NCBI RefSeq assembly: GCF_964340395.1
Contig: NC_135558.1
Coordinates: 17,864,771 to 17,928,770 of the forward strand
DNA: 64,000 bases
Direction: 5' to 3'
From: Glandiceps talaboti
Lineage: Eukaryota; Hemichordata; Enteropneusta; Spengelidae
The notes beneath the pieces are model-generated. The model had not been told where the DNA came from and ran no database searches. It saw nothing but the letters and a program-made list of their open reading frames with translations. The position numbers were made by a program, and so were the translations under genes. This document shows positions 1 to 48,370 of the stretch, one piece after another. How positions within the stretch are numbered: position 1 is the stretch's first letter; each line of letters opens with the position of its first letter.

Positions 1-750
<750 letters not shown>

Positions 751-880
751 CTTCCCTCCCTTCCTCCCTCCTCTCTGTTCCAATCTATATAATTTCTATC
801 TTTACTCTATTATTAATGTTTGTCATCTCATCAGTTTCAGAGATTACTTTAGAATGACAGAAATTTATCAAGTGATGTAA

Positions 881-1141
881 ATGAACAGAGGTAAACTACA
901 AACAGATACATCCCACTTCATCAAGGAACGGTATGAAGACACCTCTCTGGTCATCTACCGAAAACAGCAGAGGGCAGCTGCAAGTGCAGTACCTCATTCA
1001 CCACCACCACCAGAGAAAAAGCCAAGCACAATCCGATACAGTCGCTATGGAAATGAAGCTGTGACTATCCACAAAGAAGGAAATGTGGTAATAAAGAGAG
1101 ACCCTCAGGCTGTTCAGTCACAACTGTGCATCGTCATGTAA
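881..1141 (+). CDS. C-terminal exon of a probable PPP1R16-like (MYPT3/TIMAP) PP1 regulatory subunit
   Basis: Open frame ending in TAA at 1139-1141. The last 80 or so residues look like real protein: an acidic/basic helix (FIKERYEDTSLVIYRKQQRAAA), a proline-rich linker, then RYGNEAVTIHKEGNVVIKRD and a C-terminal CIVM. The LxxxRxQRAAA-type segment followed by a linker and a terminal CaaX box resembles the C-terminus of PPP1R16A/B, ankyrin-repeat PP1 targeting subunits anchored to membranes by prenylation. No ankyrin repeats are visible in the window, so only the tail is present. The frame is closed by a stop at 878-880, so an acceptor must lie at or after about 881 (candidate AGs end at 888, 890 and 905), or ATG 881 is the start of a small protein. 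The exon start is therefore uncertain and the family assignment is from recalled similarity only. Confidence 0.45.
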   Translation: MNRGKLQTDTSHFIKERYEDTSLVIYRKQQRAAASAVPHSPPPPEKKPSTIRYSRYGNEAVTIHKEGNVVIKRDPQAVQSQLCIVM

Positions 1142-3214
1142 AGACTACTTAACTACAGAGACAGTTGTTGATGGTGGACTTACCAGTAAGATTCCACTAC
1201 AGTATGGTTCACCAGACATAACCATGTATGTACCTTATACCTTGTACCTTGTAGTCTTCACTTCCAAAATTGGTCCACCAGGGACTATAACTTGAAGGTT
1301 CTGACGAGAGTGGAGGTGGGCGTTTAGATGGACCTCGTGGGGTGCTGGTTTCTTATGTGGATTTTGAATGTCTCACAAGATTGAATGTCAACAGTACTTT
1401 GTGATAAGCTGTTCCATAATACCGTAGCTTCCGGAAAAAAGGAATGGATGAAGGAGGTTGTGTAGTGGTACATTTCAACTTGTTTGTTATGGGTTCTTCT
1501 ACTTAGCATGATTTTGGGTATGACTGTGAGTGTGAATGTTCATAGACCCTGGATTCAGAGTTACTATCGGTCATGAAAATTTCTAAACAGAGTCAACAAA
1601 TTTGTGTGGGAGTGTTTTTTTTTTTGTGTGTGTAATGAACTCCAAGTTGATTTTTGCCTAATATAGAATATATATTGACAACATGTTGTAATTGTCAGGT
1701 TTGGTTAACTTAGACTGTAACTAGATATTATTCCCCAATATTTTTCTTCATTCAGCCAAGGAAAATATGAGTGACCTAAGGGGTCTTTGTCACAACCCTT
1801 AGGTAAATGAGTATTTTCTGGCTGAATGAAGAAAAATATATTGGAGAATAACATGATTAAACCAGTGCCAGTAATATCAAAGAAAAATCGGGGAGAGAAT
1901 GGTAATTTTGAATATTTTGATTCATATTTCGAACACAGCAAAACAAGTGATGTAGACATGTGTTGTCATGACGTAGAGTAACCTGAGTATATATTCCATA
2001 TTTTTTGTTCTAAATGGCTCATTCATGGTCTAATATACAAATGCTGTCTTGCCAGTTGTTTTTGATAGGAATATCCAGGAAACTTGCCAAGTGGTGGAAT
2101 TCATATTGTGTAAGGACAATATAAAAGATATTGTAAAGTTATATTTTGGCAATTAATTTATCTGAATGAAAATCAGAATGAAAAGAAATATGTTATCTCA
2201 TCATTTGATTTTTATTTCTCATGGAACAAAATATTACAGACCTATTTCATTTCCTAGTTTGGATGTTTCTGATTGGAAATATCTGCCTCCAATGACTTTG
2301 AGGAGATTGTCATATGATCCGCATACACAGTTATCCACATTGGGAAGGGGAGTAATGTTATATTTGTAAAAGTGTATGTTAACAACCAAAGTTGTGACCA
2401 ATATTGAAATGTTAGAACTCAGGCTGCCAAGCTTAATGAGGCTTTATCGTGACTAGCCTGATACACCATGTAAGGGCGCCCTCGTGCATTGACTTACCCC
2501 TCTTAGAAGAGAAGGCAGATAAAGGTGAAACAACAGGATGTATCTTACAGTCTATATCATTTCATTCCATCCATTTTTCCAAGAATCTGTCTGAGTGTGG
2601 TGGGTTTTTTTTTAAATTTTAATGACCAGTTCTTTTAAAAGGTGTGCTTCATACAAACAGAGGAATTTTCTTAACATTTTGAAAAAATAATAGCAAGAGA
2701 AAGTACAGTGTGTATGTAGAAGGGGAATACTGGTAATTGTAATGACATATTTGGCTTTACTCCATTTTTAAAAAAATATATATTTATTTTACAAAGTTCA
2801 AATAACTTTAAACCATGCCATTGTTTTGCAGCTGTCATTATTTTTGAATATTTTTACGTCTTATTTATATTTTGTAAGTTTGCACTGTCAAACAAAAGTG
2901 AACATAATAATGATTTGGGTTTTTGTCGTTACACAGTTTTGGAGTGTGCAGTGTTTGTAGGAGTCTGTGAGATACACAGTGATATATGAGATGCCCTCAT
3001 GCATCAGCCAAGCTCGTTTTGAGTTGTGGCTGATATACTATAGGCATATGATACATGTGTGTCGTATCTTACAGAGACTATGGTTGTGGTAGCCTAGAGA
3101 CTAGTTGTTGATTTTAAGTCTAACGATCACTTTGACTAAACCTAGCAAAATGTTTTATTCTAGCGCAACATTCTGTGCCGAGTTTTGAATTACCACCAGG
3201 AGCTGTATTAATTC
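1142..3214. other. Intergenic/3' flank; one transposon-like copy only
   Basis: No coding exon was recognised. The stretch contains a copy of the hairpin-armed repeat at about 1724-2012 and is otherwise AT-rich single-copy sequence, possibly including the 3' UTR of the upstream gene. Confidence 0.4.
1724..2012 (+). mobile_element. Hairpin-armed dispersed repeat, copy A
   Basis: The left arm CATTCAGCCAAGGAAAATA with GAGTGACCTAAGG is mirrored by CCTTAGGTAAATGAGTATTT and GGCTGAATGAAG about 60 bp later, followed by a conserved 150-bp right part ending near CATATTTTTTGTTC. Four further copies lie at about 12985, 16903, 22548 and 43699, all in the same orientation. There is no coding capacity. It is probably a non-autonomous DNA transposon or foldback element. 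Confidence 0.7.
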
Positions 3215-3465
3215 AATAGAGAATTTGCAAACCCGCCATGTTGAATGTTGCATCATGGGAAATGTGATAATAAATGCTAATGAATTGGTATTGTAAACAA
3301 TACTGATACATTGTTTGTAACCACAAATAATCAATTCATAGTCACCCTGACAATTGTGGGAGGTTTTTTTATCGGTAGCTCCAGATTAGGTATTACAATA
3401 ACCACAGATAATCCCATAGTCCTTTACGTCTGAGCATGCTCAGTCTGGATTGCAAGTTCCCCATT
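3215..3465 (+). mobile_element. MITE with AATAGGGAACTTGCAA-type TIRs, copy 1
   Basis: A 251-bp element. Its ends AATAGAGAATTTGCAA and TTGCAAGTTCCCCATT are imperfect inverted repeats. A second copy in reverse orientation at 55161-55395 shares internal blocks such as CATCATGGGAAATG, ACCACAAATAATCAATTCAT and the palindrome CTGAGCATGCTCAG. It is non-coding. Confidence 0.8.
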
Positions 3466-3596
3466 GAAGCATTTATGTAAAACGGTGACATTATCGCACC
3501 CACCATGACTTACATTGAGAATTGGAAGGTGGAGCTTGGTAGCCAATTTAAAGCACCTGTCAATATGTGATGGATTCCTTCAGTACTGATATGCAC

Positions 3597-3765
3597 CAGT
3601 ACCCTCTAATGATAGCCAAATTTTGTTGTTGTGGGTCAAAATGATAAAAACTGGCATTTCTTGTGAGTCAAACCATAGTAAGAGATAGGGGAACACCAAA
3701 TGTTGGTGCATCACTAGAAATTGTGTATGTCAGTAGCATGTCAAACTGGCTTAGAGGTCACACTG
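3597..3765 (-). mobile_element. 167-bp CAGTGTGCCCTCTAA-TIR MITE, copy 1
   Basis: The ends CAGTACCCTCTAATGATAG and TTAGAGGTCACACTG are inverted repeats of each other. Internal sequence such as AGATAGGGGAACACCAAAT and GGTGCATCACTAG is the complement of copies at 35878 and 39149, which have nearly identical length. Confidence 0.72.
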
Positions 3766-6700
3766 ATATCCACCATCATTCACTTAGTCAGTATGTACTG
3801 ATATGTGGTATTGCTAAATTGTATACGTTTCCCTAGGCTTGGTGAAAGTGATCATTAGATTTGAAACCAATTCTCTGTAGCCTATTATTGTGGTGGCATT
3901 TCTCTGCACTGACACACCATCTCTGATTCTGCTTGATATTCATCTTATACCAGATTGGTTTTACAATTATATTGTGCAAAACTACATCATTTTAAACATT
4001 GTGAAAAGTACTTTATTTTGAATTTAGATTTTGTTTTTTAAATTCCCAAAGACTGATGTTTTAATTTATAATGTTATATATGCGTAAGGTTTTTAGTGAT
4101 TTCATGACCATTTTTTGACAATCAAAAAACGTTTCAAATTTTCAGAAGTGTTTTCAAAACTTTTTCCACAAATTCTGCATGTAATGACATCACCTCCAGT
4201 GACACCCCTGTAAAACACATATGCCACTTTTCTGTGTATTTTGCATTGTAACAAATGATTTAATAGTGGCAATCCACAACATATTGCCCAATAGTCTAGC
4301 TGCTAGACCCCTCAGGCTAATCTACTTACTCTAAAACTTGAGTAACCAAATGTCACCACTCAGGCTAAATGCTTATTCTAAAAGTGACTGAATGTTGCCA
4401 CTGAGGGCGCTAGCTAGTTGACTGTATAACAAGACCTGGGATGTTCCTGATCATACATAGGTATGCATCACCTTTCAGCTTTATTCAGCAACCCCCCAAA
4501 GTGCAGATCCAATGTCTTACCACAAGACTAATTGCTCAAAAGTGTGGTTAGTTACATTGGTTTAGGATTTGAAATAGCTGCATTCATTTATCAATATTTG
4601 AAGCTATGACTTCAGGTTTGCATAGAACTTTCAGTTTGCAATGATTGGCTTAAACTTAGACTACCAAACAACAGTTGTTTGATGATCTCAGTTAGGCTAG
4701 GATGATGGCAATTTATGGCCTGTGAGGGCATGCTACTTACATGTTGCCAATGACACTAATACATATATGTCTTAAGGGGTTGTAAAGCTCAGTATTTTAT
4801 CAATTTGATCGGTATCCAATATTTCCATGTTTAATATAATCATGTATCATGCCACAGACACAATGAAACCATGGCAACACAGTATAACCATGGTTACTGC
4901 ATGTAGACACTTGGTTACAAGTATAGTATGTTCCATCACTCACCAACGATCTCCCCAGGAAGTAGTGGGAATCTAATGAAATCTGTATCTCAATAGAACA
5001 ACAGTTTTTAGGTGAATATAATTATTTTGTTTTCAAGAAATTATTGGGAACTAAGACTGTACTGTGTTTTTGTTATCCCATTTTCATTTGGTAAACTTGA
5101 ATCTGCTACATGAAAGTCACTTTCAGTTGGTTATACTTGAAATAGAGAATCAGGGTTACCTTTTAAAATGGTAGAGATGACTACAACTAAAACATTGAGG
5201 CGGGATCGCCGAACGACTATGCGTATCATACACATTTTATGTTCCCGTAAGAACCACTCATTACAAATATAAACAACATCATCTGACCCCTACCGATACA
5301 CAGACACACACACATTTTCCTTGGAACAAACAAGCTATTGAAAGTCATCACATTGTAGGCTCAGATTTTGACACATACAAGTGTATTGATTCAAAGTTAC
5401 AAGTGATATATGTGTGTGCACATACAGTGCCTGCTTGTCGGCAGGAGTATGGTGTTGTGGAACATAAAATGTGTATAATAATTATGTGTATAATATGTCG
5501 TTCAGCGATCCCTCGATGTTTTAGTTGTAATATTGTTACTAGTTCCCCATATAATTATGAAAACACAACCAAAACCTACATATAACTGTTATCATTACAT
5601 ATGTACATGTAACAGCAATTATTTGCACCACTGTGTGTGCATAGTACTGCAGTGCAATACCAACAACATCGATCATTGTATACATGTATGCAAATTACCA
5701 GTATATGGTAATGAGGACATGATTATTCATTGCACACAATATTGCTTGATTGCACAGTGTGATTTTTACAGAAATTTGCTTTTTCGGATAACTCACGGTA
5801 TTTAATAAAAACATAACCTCATGCCGTGTAAATGCCAATGTAGGTACTTGGAGAGGGGAGGGGAGGTTAGAGATTTGCACTCGTACTTGCAGTGTTTTCT
5901 GCTGTTTTTTCACTCACTATGCTCATGAAAGTGTGCCTGCAGAGAACATCGCGAGCACTTATGGAGATATTCCAAGTGCACCCCACTTGCACTGATGCAT
6001 CACAGGATTCTGTCATATTACGGGTATAACAATGTATCTACTATTGGTATACAGAATCACATTATTGCAGTCAGTGAAATTTGTTTATGAAATGTACTGT
6101 TTTTGACAAATATGTGTAATGATAACAAAAAAAACCATGATGTGTAAAGTCCCAGTGTGGGTACTTTGGGTGTTTTCACTCATGCTTGCGGCATTATCTC
6201 TTGCACTTTTACTTGTGAAAACAGCCACAGAGAACACCACAAGTAATCATTCATACTTTTAAGTCTGTCACACTTGCCTTCACATGTCATGGGTTTCTGT
6301 TATATTATTTATATCAATGTTTGACACTGGACTCCATAATATTATCTTGTACAAATATGGAGAAATGAACATGGAACCCAATTGGCGTTTTATCCCAAGT
6401 TGTAATGACCACACGTGTATATGACTAATAGTTACGTGTACTAACAATGCCTCATCATCGTAAACCACAGCCTCTTTTATGGCACCGTCCAAGACGCGCC
6501 GCAGTGTCGCTGAAGAAATAACAGCTTTGGTTTGTGAGAATGACAATGCATATACATAGTAATATAACAAATTTGAATAAATGTAATGTTTTTAATCATT
6601 TTGTACATTCTTACCGTTGGTGCTTTTACCATATTTATTTTGTGAAATTCTTCAAGTTTTAAAATTTATCCCTTTTAATAAAAGCTTTTAGATTTACACA

Positions 6701-7587
6701 ATGTCATGATGTGCTTGTGTTTATTTACGTTATTTTCTTGTTATCTTGTAATGTCAATTGTTTAACTGTGATGTGGTGAATATGGCTCAGTTTCTTTATT
6801 TACCTCTATTCCATTCATTTATTGTTTGTTTTCGATTTTGTCATTCTGGAAGTGTTTGTTTGTTTGACTTTATTTAAACTCGATAAATTGTTGAGCCAAA
6901 GGCTCTTCTAACACAATGTCGAGTAAGGGAAATTTACAATATTTACATTAACATATACAGAAAAATAAATGATGACAAATTAAGAAGTGGGTAAAAAACA
7001 GCAATACTACTTATAATAATGACTGACATACGAGGGTAGCACATCAGATAAGTTACATTTGATTTGAAAAGGGAGATTTACATTGGTAACCATCTAAGGT
7101 GCTTAATCCCAGAATAAAGTAAAAAAAAAAATGGCAGTAAACAAAGGAAATCAAGCCATATTCACCACATCAGATTTGAATCGGATTAAGTAAACAGTTG
7201 CACACAAATCCCAATGAGTAGACCGGATTCATAGAATCAGACATTTCTCTTTGTGCCTACCTCTTTCAAAATGCAGTTTTGGACTTCCAAATGAAATGTA
7301 CACAATGCTATGTACATGCATTCCGTAGACCCAAGAAATTTGTATCCAATTCCATGTACAGAGAGACAGGGTTTTCTAATTTGTAGTCATGGGGGTTACA
7401 TTACAATATGTGGTCCATCAACTCCTGACTTCTCTGTAGTCTTCAAACCCTTCCTGAATTGGCCTTTCCAAAATAGTAATGCTTATTACTGTTCAATGTG
7501 ATTGGGCAAAAGGATCCTGCTGTGTTTGTTGTGTCTCTGTTATTGTTAGTCGAGAGTTGAAATATGTCTATCTTTGTGTCAAAAACG
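3766..7587. other. Intergenic, no confirmed gene
   Basis: AT-rich sequence. The only structure I see is a diverged pair of similar blocks at about 5805-6040 and 6125-6315, and one short GC-richer open stretch at about 6430-6520 on the - strand. No complete gene is supported. Confidence 0.4.
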
Positions 7588-7761
7588 TAATGCCCCATGA
7601 GTGAAACACCAAGCCTACATCATTTTAGCTGTAATGTCCCGTGAGTGAAACACCAAGCCTACATCATTTTAGCGATAATGTCCCATGAGTGAAACACCAA
7701 GCCTCCATCATTTTAGCGGTAATGTCCCATGAGTGAAACACCAAGCCTACATCATTTTAGC
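7588..7761. repeat. 44-bp minisatellite, four copies
   Basis: Four units with exact 44-bp spacing (unit starts at 7588, 7632, 7676 and 7720), each containing ATGAGTGAAACACCAAGCCT and CATCATTTTAGC. Units differ at only a few positions, so the array is young or homogenised. A short CATATA run follows at 7769-7797. Confidence 0.95.
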
Positions 7762-8082
7762 TAAAATTATACACATATACATATACATATACATATAAAA
7801 CAAGGACAGCAGCAACTTATATTTGTTCAATTTTTATTTTACTGAATCATTTTGTCAAACTTCATATTTCCTGTACAAAAAGAGAGATACAGCAGTCACT
7901 AACTGCCATATTTGCATTGCAAGCACTGTATCCTATTGACTACTTGCAGCACAGTATTTTTAAAGTCTTTTGTGACTCCAATCAAAAGTGAGAAATAAAT
8001 ACAATCTGATACAATCACCTTTAGTCTTTTATACGACAATAAACGCAGTACAACTACAATTTAAAGTACATAGTTGATGATA

Positions 8083-8520
8083 GATTACAGTGCTGAAAAC
8101 TGTACAATTACACAGTTAATGATTACAGTACTGTAAAATAGATTACAGTGCTGTAAAATACAATAGATTACAGCTCAGTAAACTAAAATAGATTACAGTG
8201 CTGTAAACTACAATATATTACAGCTCTGTAAACTGTACAATAGATTACAGCTCTGTAAACTGTACAATAGATAACAGCTCTGTAAACTACAATAGATTAC
8301 AGCTCTGAAAACTACAATAGATTACAGTGCTGTAAACTGTACAATAGATTACAGTGCTGTAAACTACACTAGATTACAGCACTGTAAACTGTACAATTAC
8401 AAAGTTGGTGACAGATTACAGCTCTGTAAACTACAATTACAAAGTTGGTGACAGATTACAGTGCTGTGAACTGTACAGTTACAAAGTTGAAGAAATTACA
8501 GCACTGTAAACTGTACAATT
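8083..8520. repeat. Palindromic TTACAG-CTGTAA satellite, about 15 cores
   Basis: About 15 copies of GATTACAGTGCTGTAAAC or close variants (TTACAGCTCTGTAA, TTACAGCACTGTAA), separated by short ACAATA or GTACAATTACAAAGTTGGTGACA spacers. Each core is itself a near-perfect inverted repeat (TTACAGnnCTGTAA), which is unusual for a tandem array. Confidence 0.92.
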
Positions 8521-9820
8521 TATATCTAATAGAAATGAAACAGACATATTAAACTTATTTATCCTGATTTCGTAAGATGTGCTCATTTTATTAATTGACC
8601 AATACAGCCTGTCCTACTCCAGGTGATTAATTTATTAACCAATCAGCACTTGTTCTAATCCAGGTGTTAATCTATTAACAAATTAGCATGATGACCTACT
8701 TCAGGTGCTAAATTCATTCAGTAATTAGGTACTTGGTCTAGTCCCTGTGTTCTATTGCCACTTGTCCTGAACAAAACTTGGGATACATTCGGCCAACTTC
8801 TAAGTGATAAGGTCGATATAAAGACAAGATTAGCGTTCATCTGCAAGGTAAGCTGTAACATGTGCATTGTACACATGCAACGAACAAAATTTGGGGGGGG
8901 GGGGGGGTTTACACAAAATTATAAACTCCATTGAGTTTACTCCAGGATCTATATAGTACATATGGGGACAAAAATTAATTTCTGTATTTGGTGTCACAGT
9001 ATGGGTAAATGAGTAATCACACTCTGAGAGAACTGCTGAATTGTTCACTCCTCTCAACTTATTTGCAAGAACATCAACATATATGTCAACAACCCTTCTT
9101 TTCTGTACTCATGTTGGACAGTACAATACAAGTAATCTACTACCAACGCATACATATCTCAAGTTCTGGCCTTCCCATACAGTGTGCATTCTCTCAGTAA
9201 CTGAACTGATCTCAGTTTATTCAACAAACCACCAACATTGCGACATTGAAGAGAGAGTCTCTCTCCAATGTCTATGAACAAACTCAAGTAATCTATTGAG
9301 TCCGTATGGAAATTTAGCACATTTTCTCCAACGTTTTAAACAACAGATGAAAGGTTTCAGCAACTACTGTAATCACTCAGTGATGGTGCTAGCAACAAAC
9401 CAAGTATGCAATCATATATAAAAACTTTTGAACTATCATCTGCCATCTGGAAATCTACAATGAATTGATAAAAAGGTATTAGATGTCTTCACCATTTTCT
9501 GTTTTTTGTACAATATGAATTTAGTCCCATCACTCAATGAAATAAAGCAGAAAGCATTGTTGGCATTTAAAATGAAACAAAGATAAAGGAAAAACATAGC
9601 TCCTGGAATAACCTCACTCTAGGCCTAATGGGAAAAATAATGCCCCTTTCCATATTGCTCACTCCTTGACAACATGAAGAACATGCTGATTACCAAAGCT
9701 AAATTAGGAAATTAATTTGAAAAAATGAAGGTAACTGCAAAAAAAGGGGTTTTACATCTTAGCAGTACAGTGGGCAGGTCAAATAGTTACTTACTTTGGA
9801 AATATAAATTGTGACCATAA

Positions 9821-9975
9821 GCAGACCAAGTGTTGCCACCTAGCAGACCAAGTGTTACCACCTAGCAGACCAAGTGTTGTCACTTGGCAGATCTTGTGTT
9901 GTCGTCCAGCTGACCTGACGTCAACAGACCTTGTGTTGCCTGCCACCTACCAGACTGAGTGCTGTGTAAGTGTAC
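9821..9975. repeat. 22-bp minisatellite, about 6-7 degenerate units
   Basis: GCAGACCAAGTGTTGCCACCTA-type unit. GCAG starts fall at 9821, 9843, 9865 and 9887, a regular 22-bp period, then the array decays through variants such as CAGACCTTGTGTTGCC. Confidence 0.88.
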
Positions 9976-11011
9976 CAACTTTTCTACGACCGGTTTTAAA
10001 TAAATTGGATGGCTACGTAGGTTACACAATAATTTAAAATTACAATTCTACCAAGAATATATTAAATTAAACCAGTTCTTTACAAGCTATGAATGAGATA
10101 TACATAATTGTTTATTACATATACAGCGAGCGGCTTAGTTTTTGTGACTCATTTTATTTTATTTTTTTGGTTTCAGATCTCATAAAAGTGGAAAGATATA
10201 TTTTGTTTCAAAGGGGTCAAAAAGGCTTCTTTGTGGCAGAAATACACTTATTAAATTCAGGAACACAAAAAAAATTGAATTTCCTGAATTGGATGAAATC
10301 ACAATGGGTCAATGACAAATTACATTACAAAAAACAACAGAAGTATATAGACACACACACAGAAGCTGTAAGTACATTTGTGTAGACACAGTTTGTAATT
10401 TTTTATCAATAAATATCCATATCCAGTCCAACACTTTTTTTTTTTTACAAAGACGTCAACCAGGTAGTGCATAGATGCAGAATTCTATTACCATTCTTTA
10501 GTACTGTAACTATTCTTACAATCAGACCATTAACTTACTACTGTAAACTCTAACAAAATTGACAGAGTTTACGCTGATATTATTTGCCATCTAGCGAGGA
10601 TCCGCAGCCTAATACACAAGAAATATTCTATTTACAGGCTTTTCGTGATTCATTACATTGTGATTTGAACATTACGATATTTAGAAAATAAAACTTTTTT
10701 TTTTTTAAATGTCATTTTTCAGCTCTTTCAAAAGAATGATAACAATTTCTGTGTACATACAAATGTGATGTAGTTTGAGTTGCAGACACCTTCATTTGGT
10801 ATGCTGGTGAAACTGGGTATGCCGTGACTGCATACGATCTGGGAGGCTATCAAAAGGTTCCCACTTTTTTGGAAAACAGATGCAACTATACTTGAATCTC
10901 ATAATCATTTACAAAATATGCATATCAAGTCATTCTAATCATTTTAAACCTTTTCTCAGTATGCATTTATCTACTGGCGATCCATCTGACTACATCACAT
11001 CCATGATGTTG

Positions 11012-11025
11012 CCACTAGAGGGCAG
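11012..11025 (+). promoter_or_regulatory. CTCF-like motif
   Basis: CCACTAGAGGGCAG matches every position of the vertebrate CTCF core CCASYAGRGGGCRS. It lies between the upstream gene and COP1, where an insulator would make sense. Binding is inferred from the motif only. Confidence 0.35.
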
Positions 11026-12687
11026 TATACAGCTGTAGACTTTATACAAATCACCAGCCCGAGTGGTATGCTGTGTGCATATACATACTGGTCAATTTAC
11101 TTTCCGCTACATGTAAACAAAGATGCCTCACTACATACACATTATTTCCTATCTGCAAATGAATCAGGAAAAGTGTGTAGAAAACCTGGAAAGATTTACA
11201 ACAGTCAGGAATAACTGCTAACTGGGCTAAATGTTGCAAAACAACGATACCCGTCAACAACTCAATTCAAAAATTGGTTATCTAATCAGAATACAGAAAG
11301 TGTAGGTTATCATCCCAATTGGGATATGCAGCCCAATCCGGATAAGTATCCTCACTGGTGGTTATCCTGGATTGTACTTTGAAATCCTAGCCAAACTGTG
11401 TTACTGTATTGTGACTTGCGGTTTTCCTCATGCAGTAAGTGGAAATACCTTTAAAGCTAAATACAACACAATGCTTCATGTAAACCTTGCAAAGATTTTG
11501 AGAAAAGCAATAGAGTAAGAAGTTCATCAAAACTCTTCTCACTGTGAATTTACAGAAACAAGAAACCTAACATCAGTAACGTGTACATTGTTGTTCTTGT
11601 ACATCTACTGGTTTCAAAATTAAAATGTAGGGCATAAAGAAGAGAACGAAATGCAAGTATCATTGAAAAAGCTGGGCTTTATCTTACAACTTTTACCATA
11701 AATTATCTCATCCAGTGTTCTGCTTAGAATTTTTCTACAAAGGGAGAAGTGACTGGGAACACCTGTACTTAGAAATTGAGAAGGGAGAATGTTGGATTTG
11801 GTGGCTTTTTGATATCATTTTGACATATTACCCTGGAACTTGAACCTTTGGTTTTCTAAGATAGACACAAACTAAAACTATTGTCACAACGTTTACACTA
11901 TCTTGATCACAGGGTGATTAGAATCACACTACAGAGGGAACCGCTATCACCCACTTGTGTAATCTACCAAAATGAAGAACAATAGTTAGTTTGCACCAAT
12001 TTTAGTAAACTGAAGACTGGATTACCAGTGTTGTAAATGTGACTTTGAGTGGGACTGTCATTATATCAAGACAGTATTAAGAAATTACAGGAGGACTTAT
12101 AAGTTAGACATTACTTCATTCTGGGAAAACACTGCTTGAATACCAGCACATGTACACATTATTCCCTACGTCACTGACCAGTAACACTTCATACTGACTA
12201 GATTTCCTGACTGCAGATTCTTTCTCTCAAAGCACTTATCTTTCTAGTTTCAGTGGGATCCCTTCACTCAAATATCTCAGCTACAAGAAGAAATCTGTTC
12301 TAAAGACAAAAATAAGGATCATGGAGAAAAGATTTGCCATAATATTCACAATCACAGACTGCCATTCTAAACCATTGCCAAGCCTGATGGCCACATCTCT
12401 TGCCTACAGCACTTGAAGAGGTGCAAGAGTTCAAAGCTGATGAGCAACTGAAGTATTGCGACAAACTTCTAAACATAAATATTTCTTGACGTTCTAGTGT
12501 AGAACAAATAACTCTATAATGTAACAGTTTGTCGAGAAAAAAAAAAAAAACACAGTTCCATTCTATACATCTATTTATACATTAAATATTTGTTGTCTTC
12601 TTCTAAAGCGAGGCACTTGAAAGCTTGGGTATTTTTGCTGGCGAGTTTTTTGACGTGTGGACCAGATTTCAGAATGTTGAAAGGCTG

Positions 12688-48370
<35,683 letters not shown>

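Larger units (their letters stand above)
8521..12687. other. Intergenic/probable COP1 3' UTR; no other gene seen
   Basis: Downstream of the COP1 stop codon on the - strand. The part nearest 12687 should be the COP1 3' UTR. I could not place a canonical polyadenylation signal with confidence. It also contains a 15-nt G run near 8893, the 22-bp minisatellite and a CTCF-like motif at 11012. No convincing exon was found on either strand. Confidence 0.4.

Noticed and set aside
8083-8520. CRISPR-like repeats with palindromic cores
   Set aside because: Spacing is irregular and the spacers are themselves repeated; the genome is eukaryotic.
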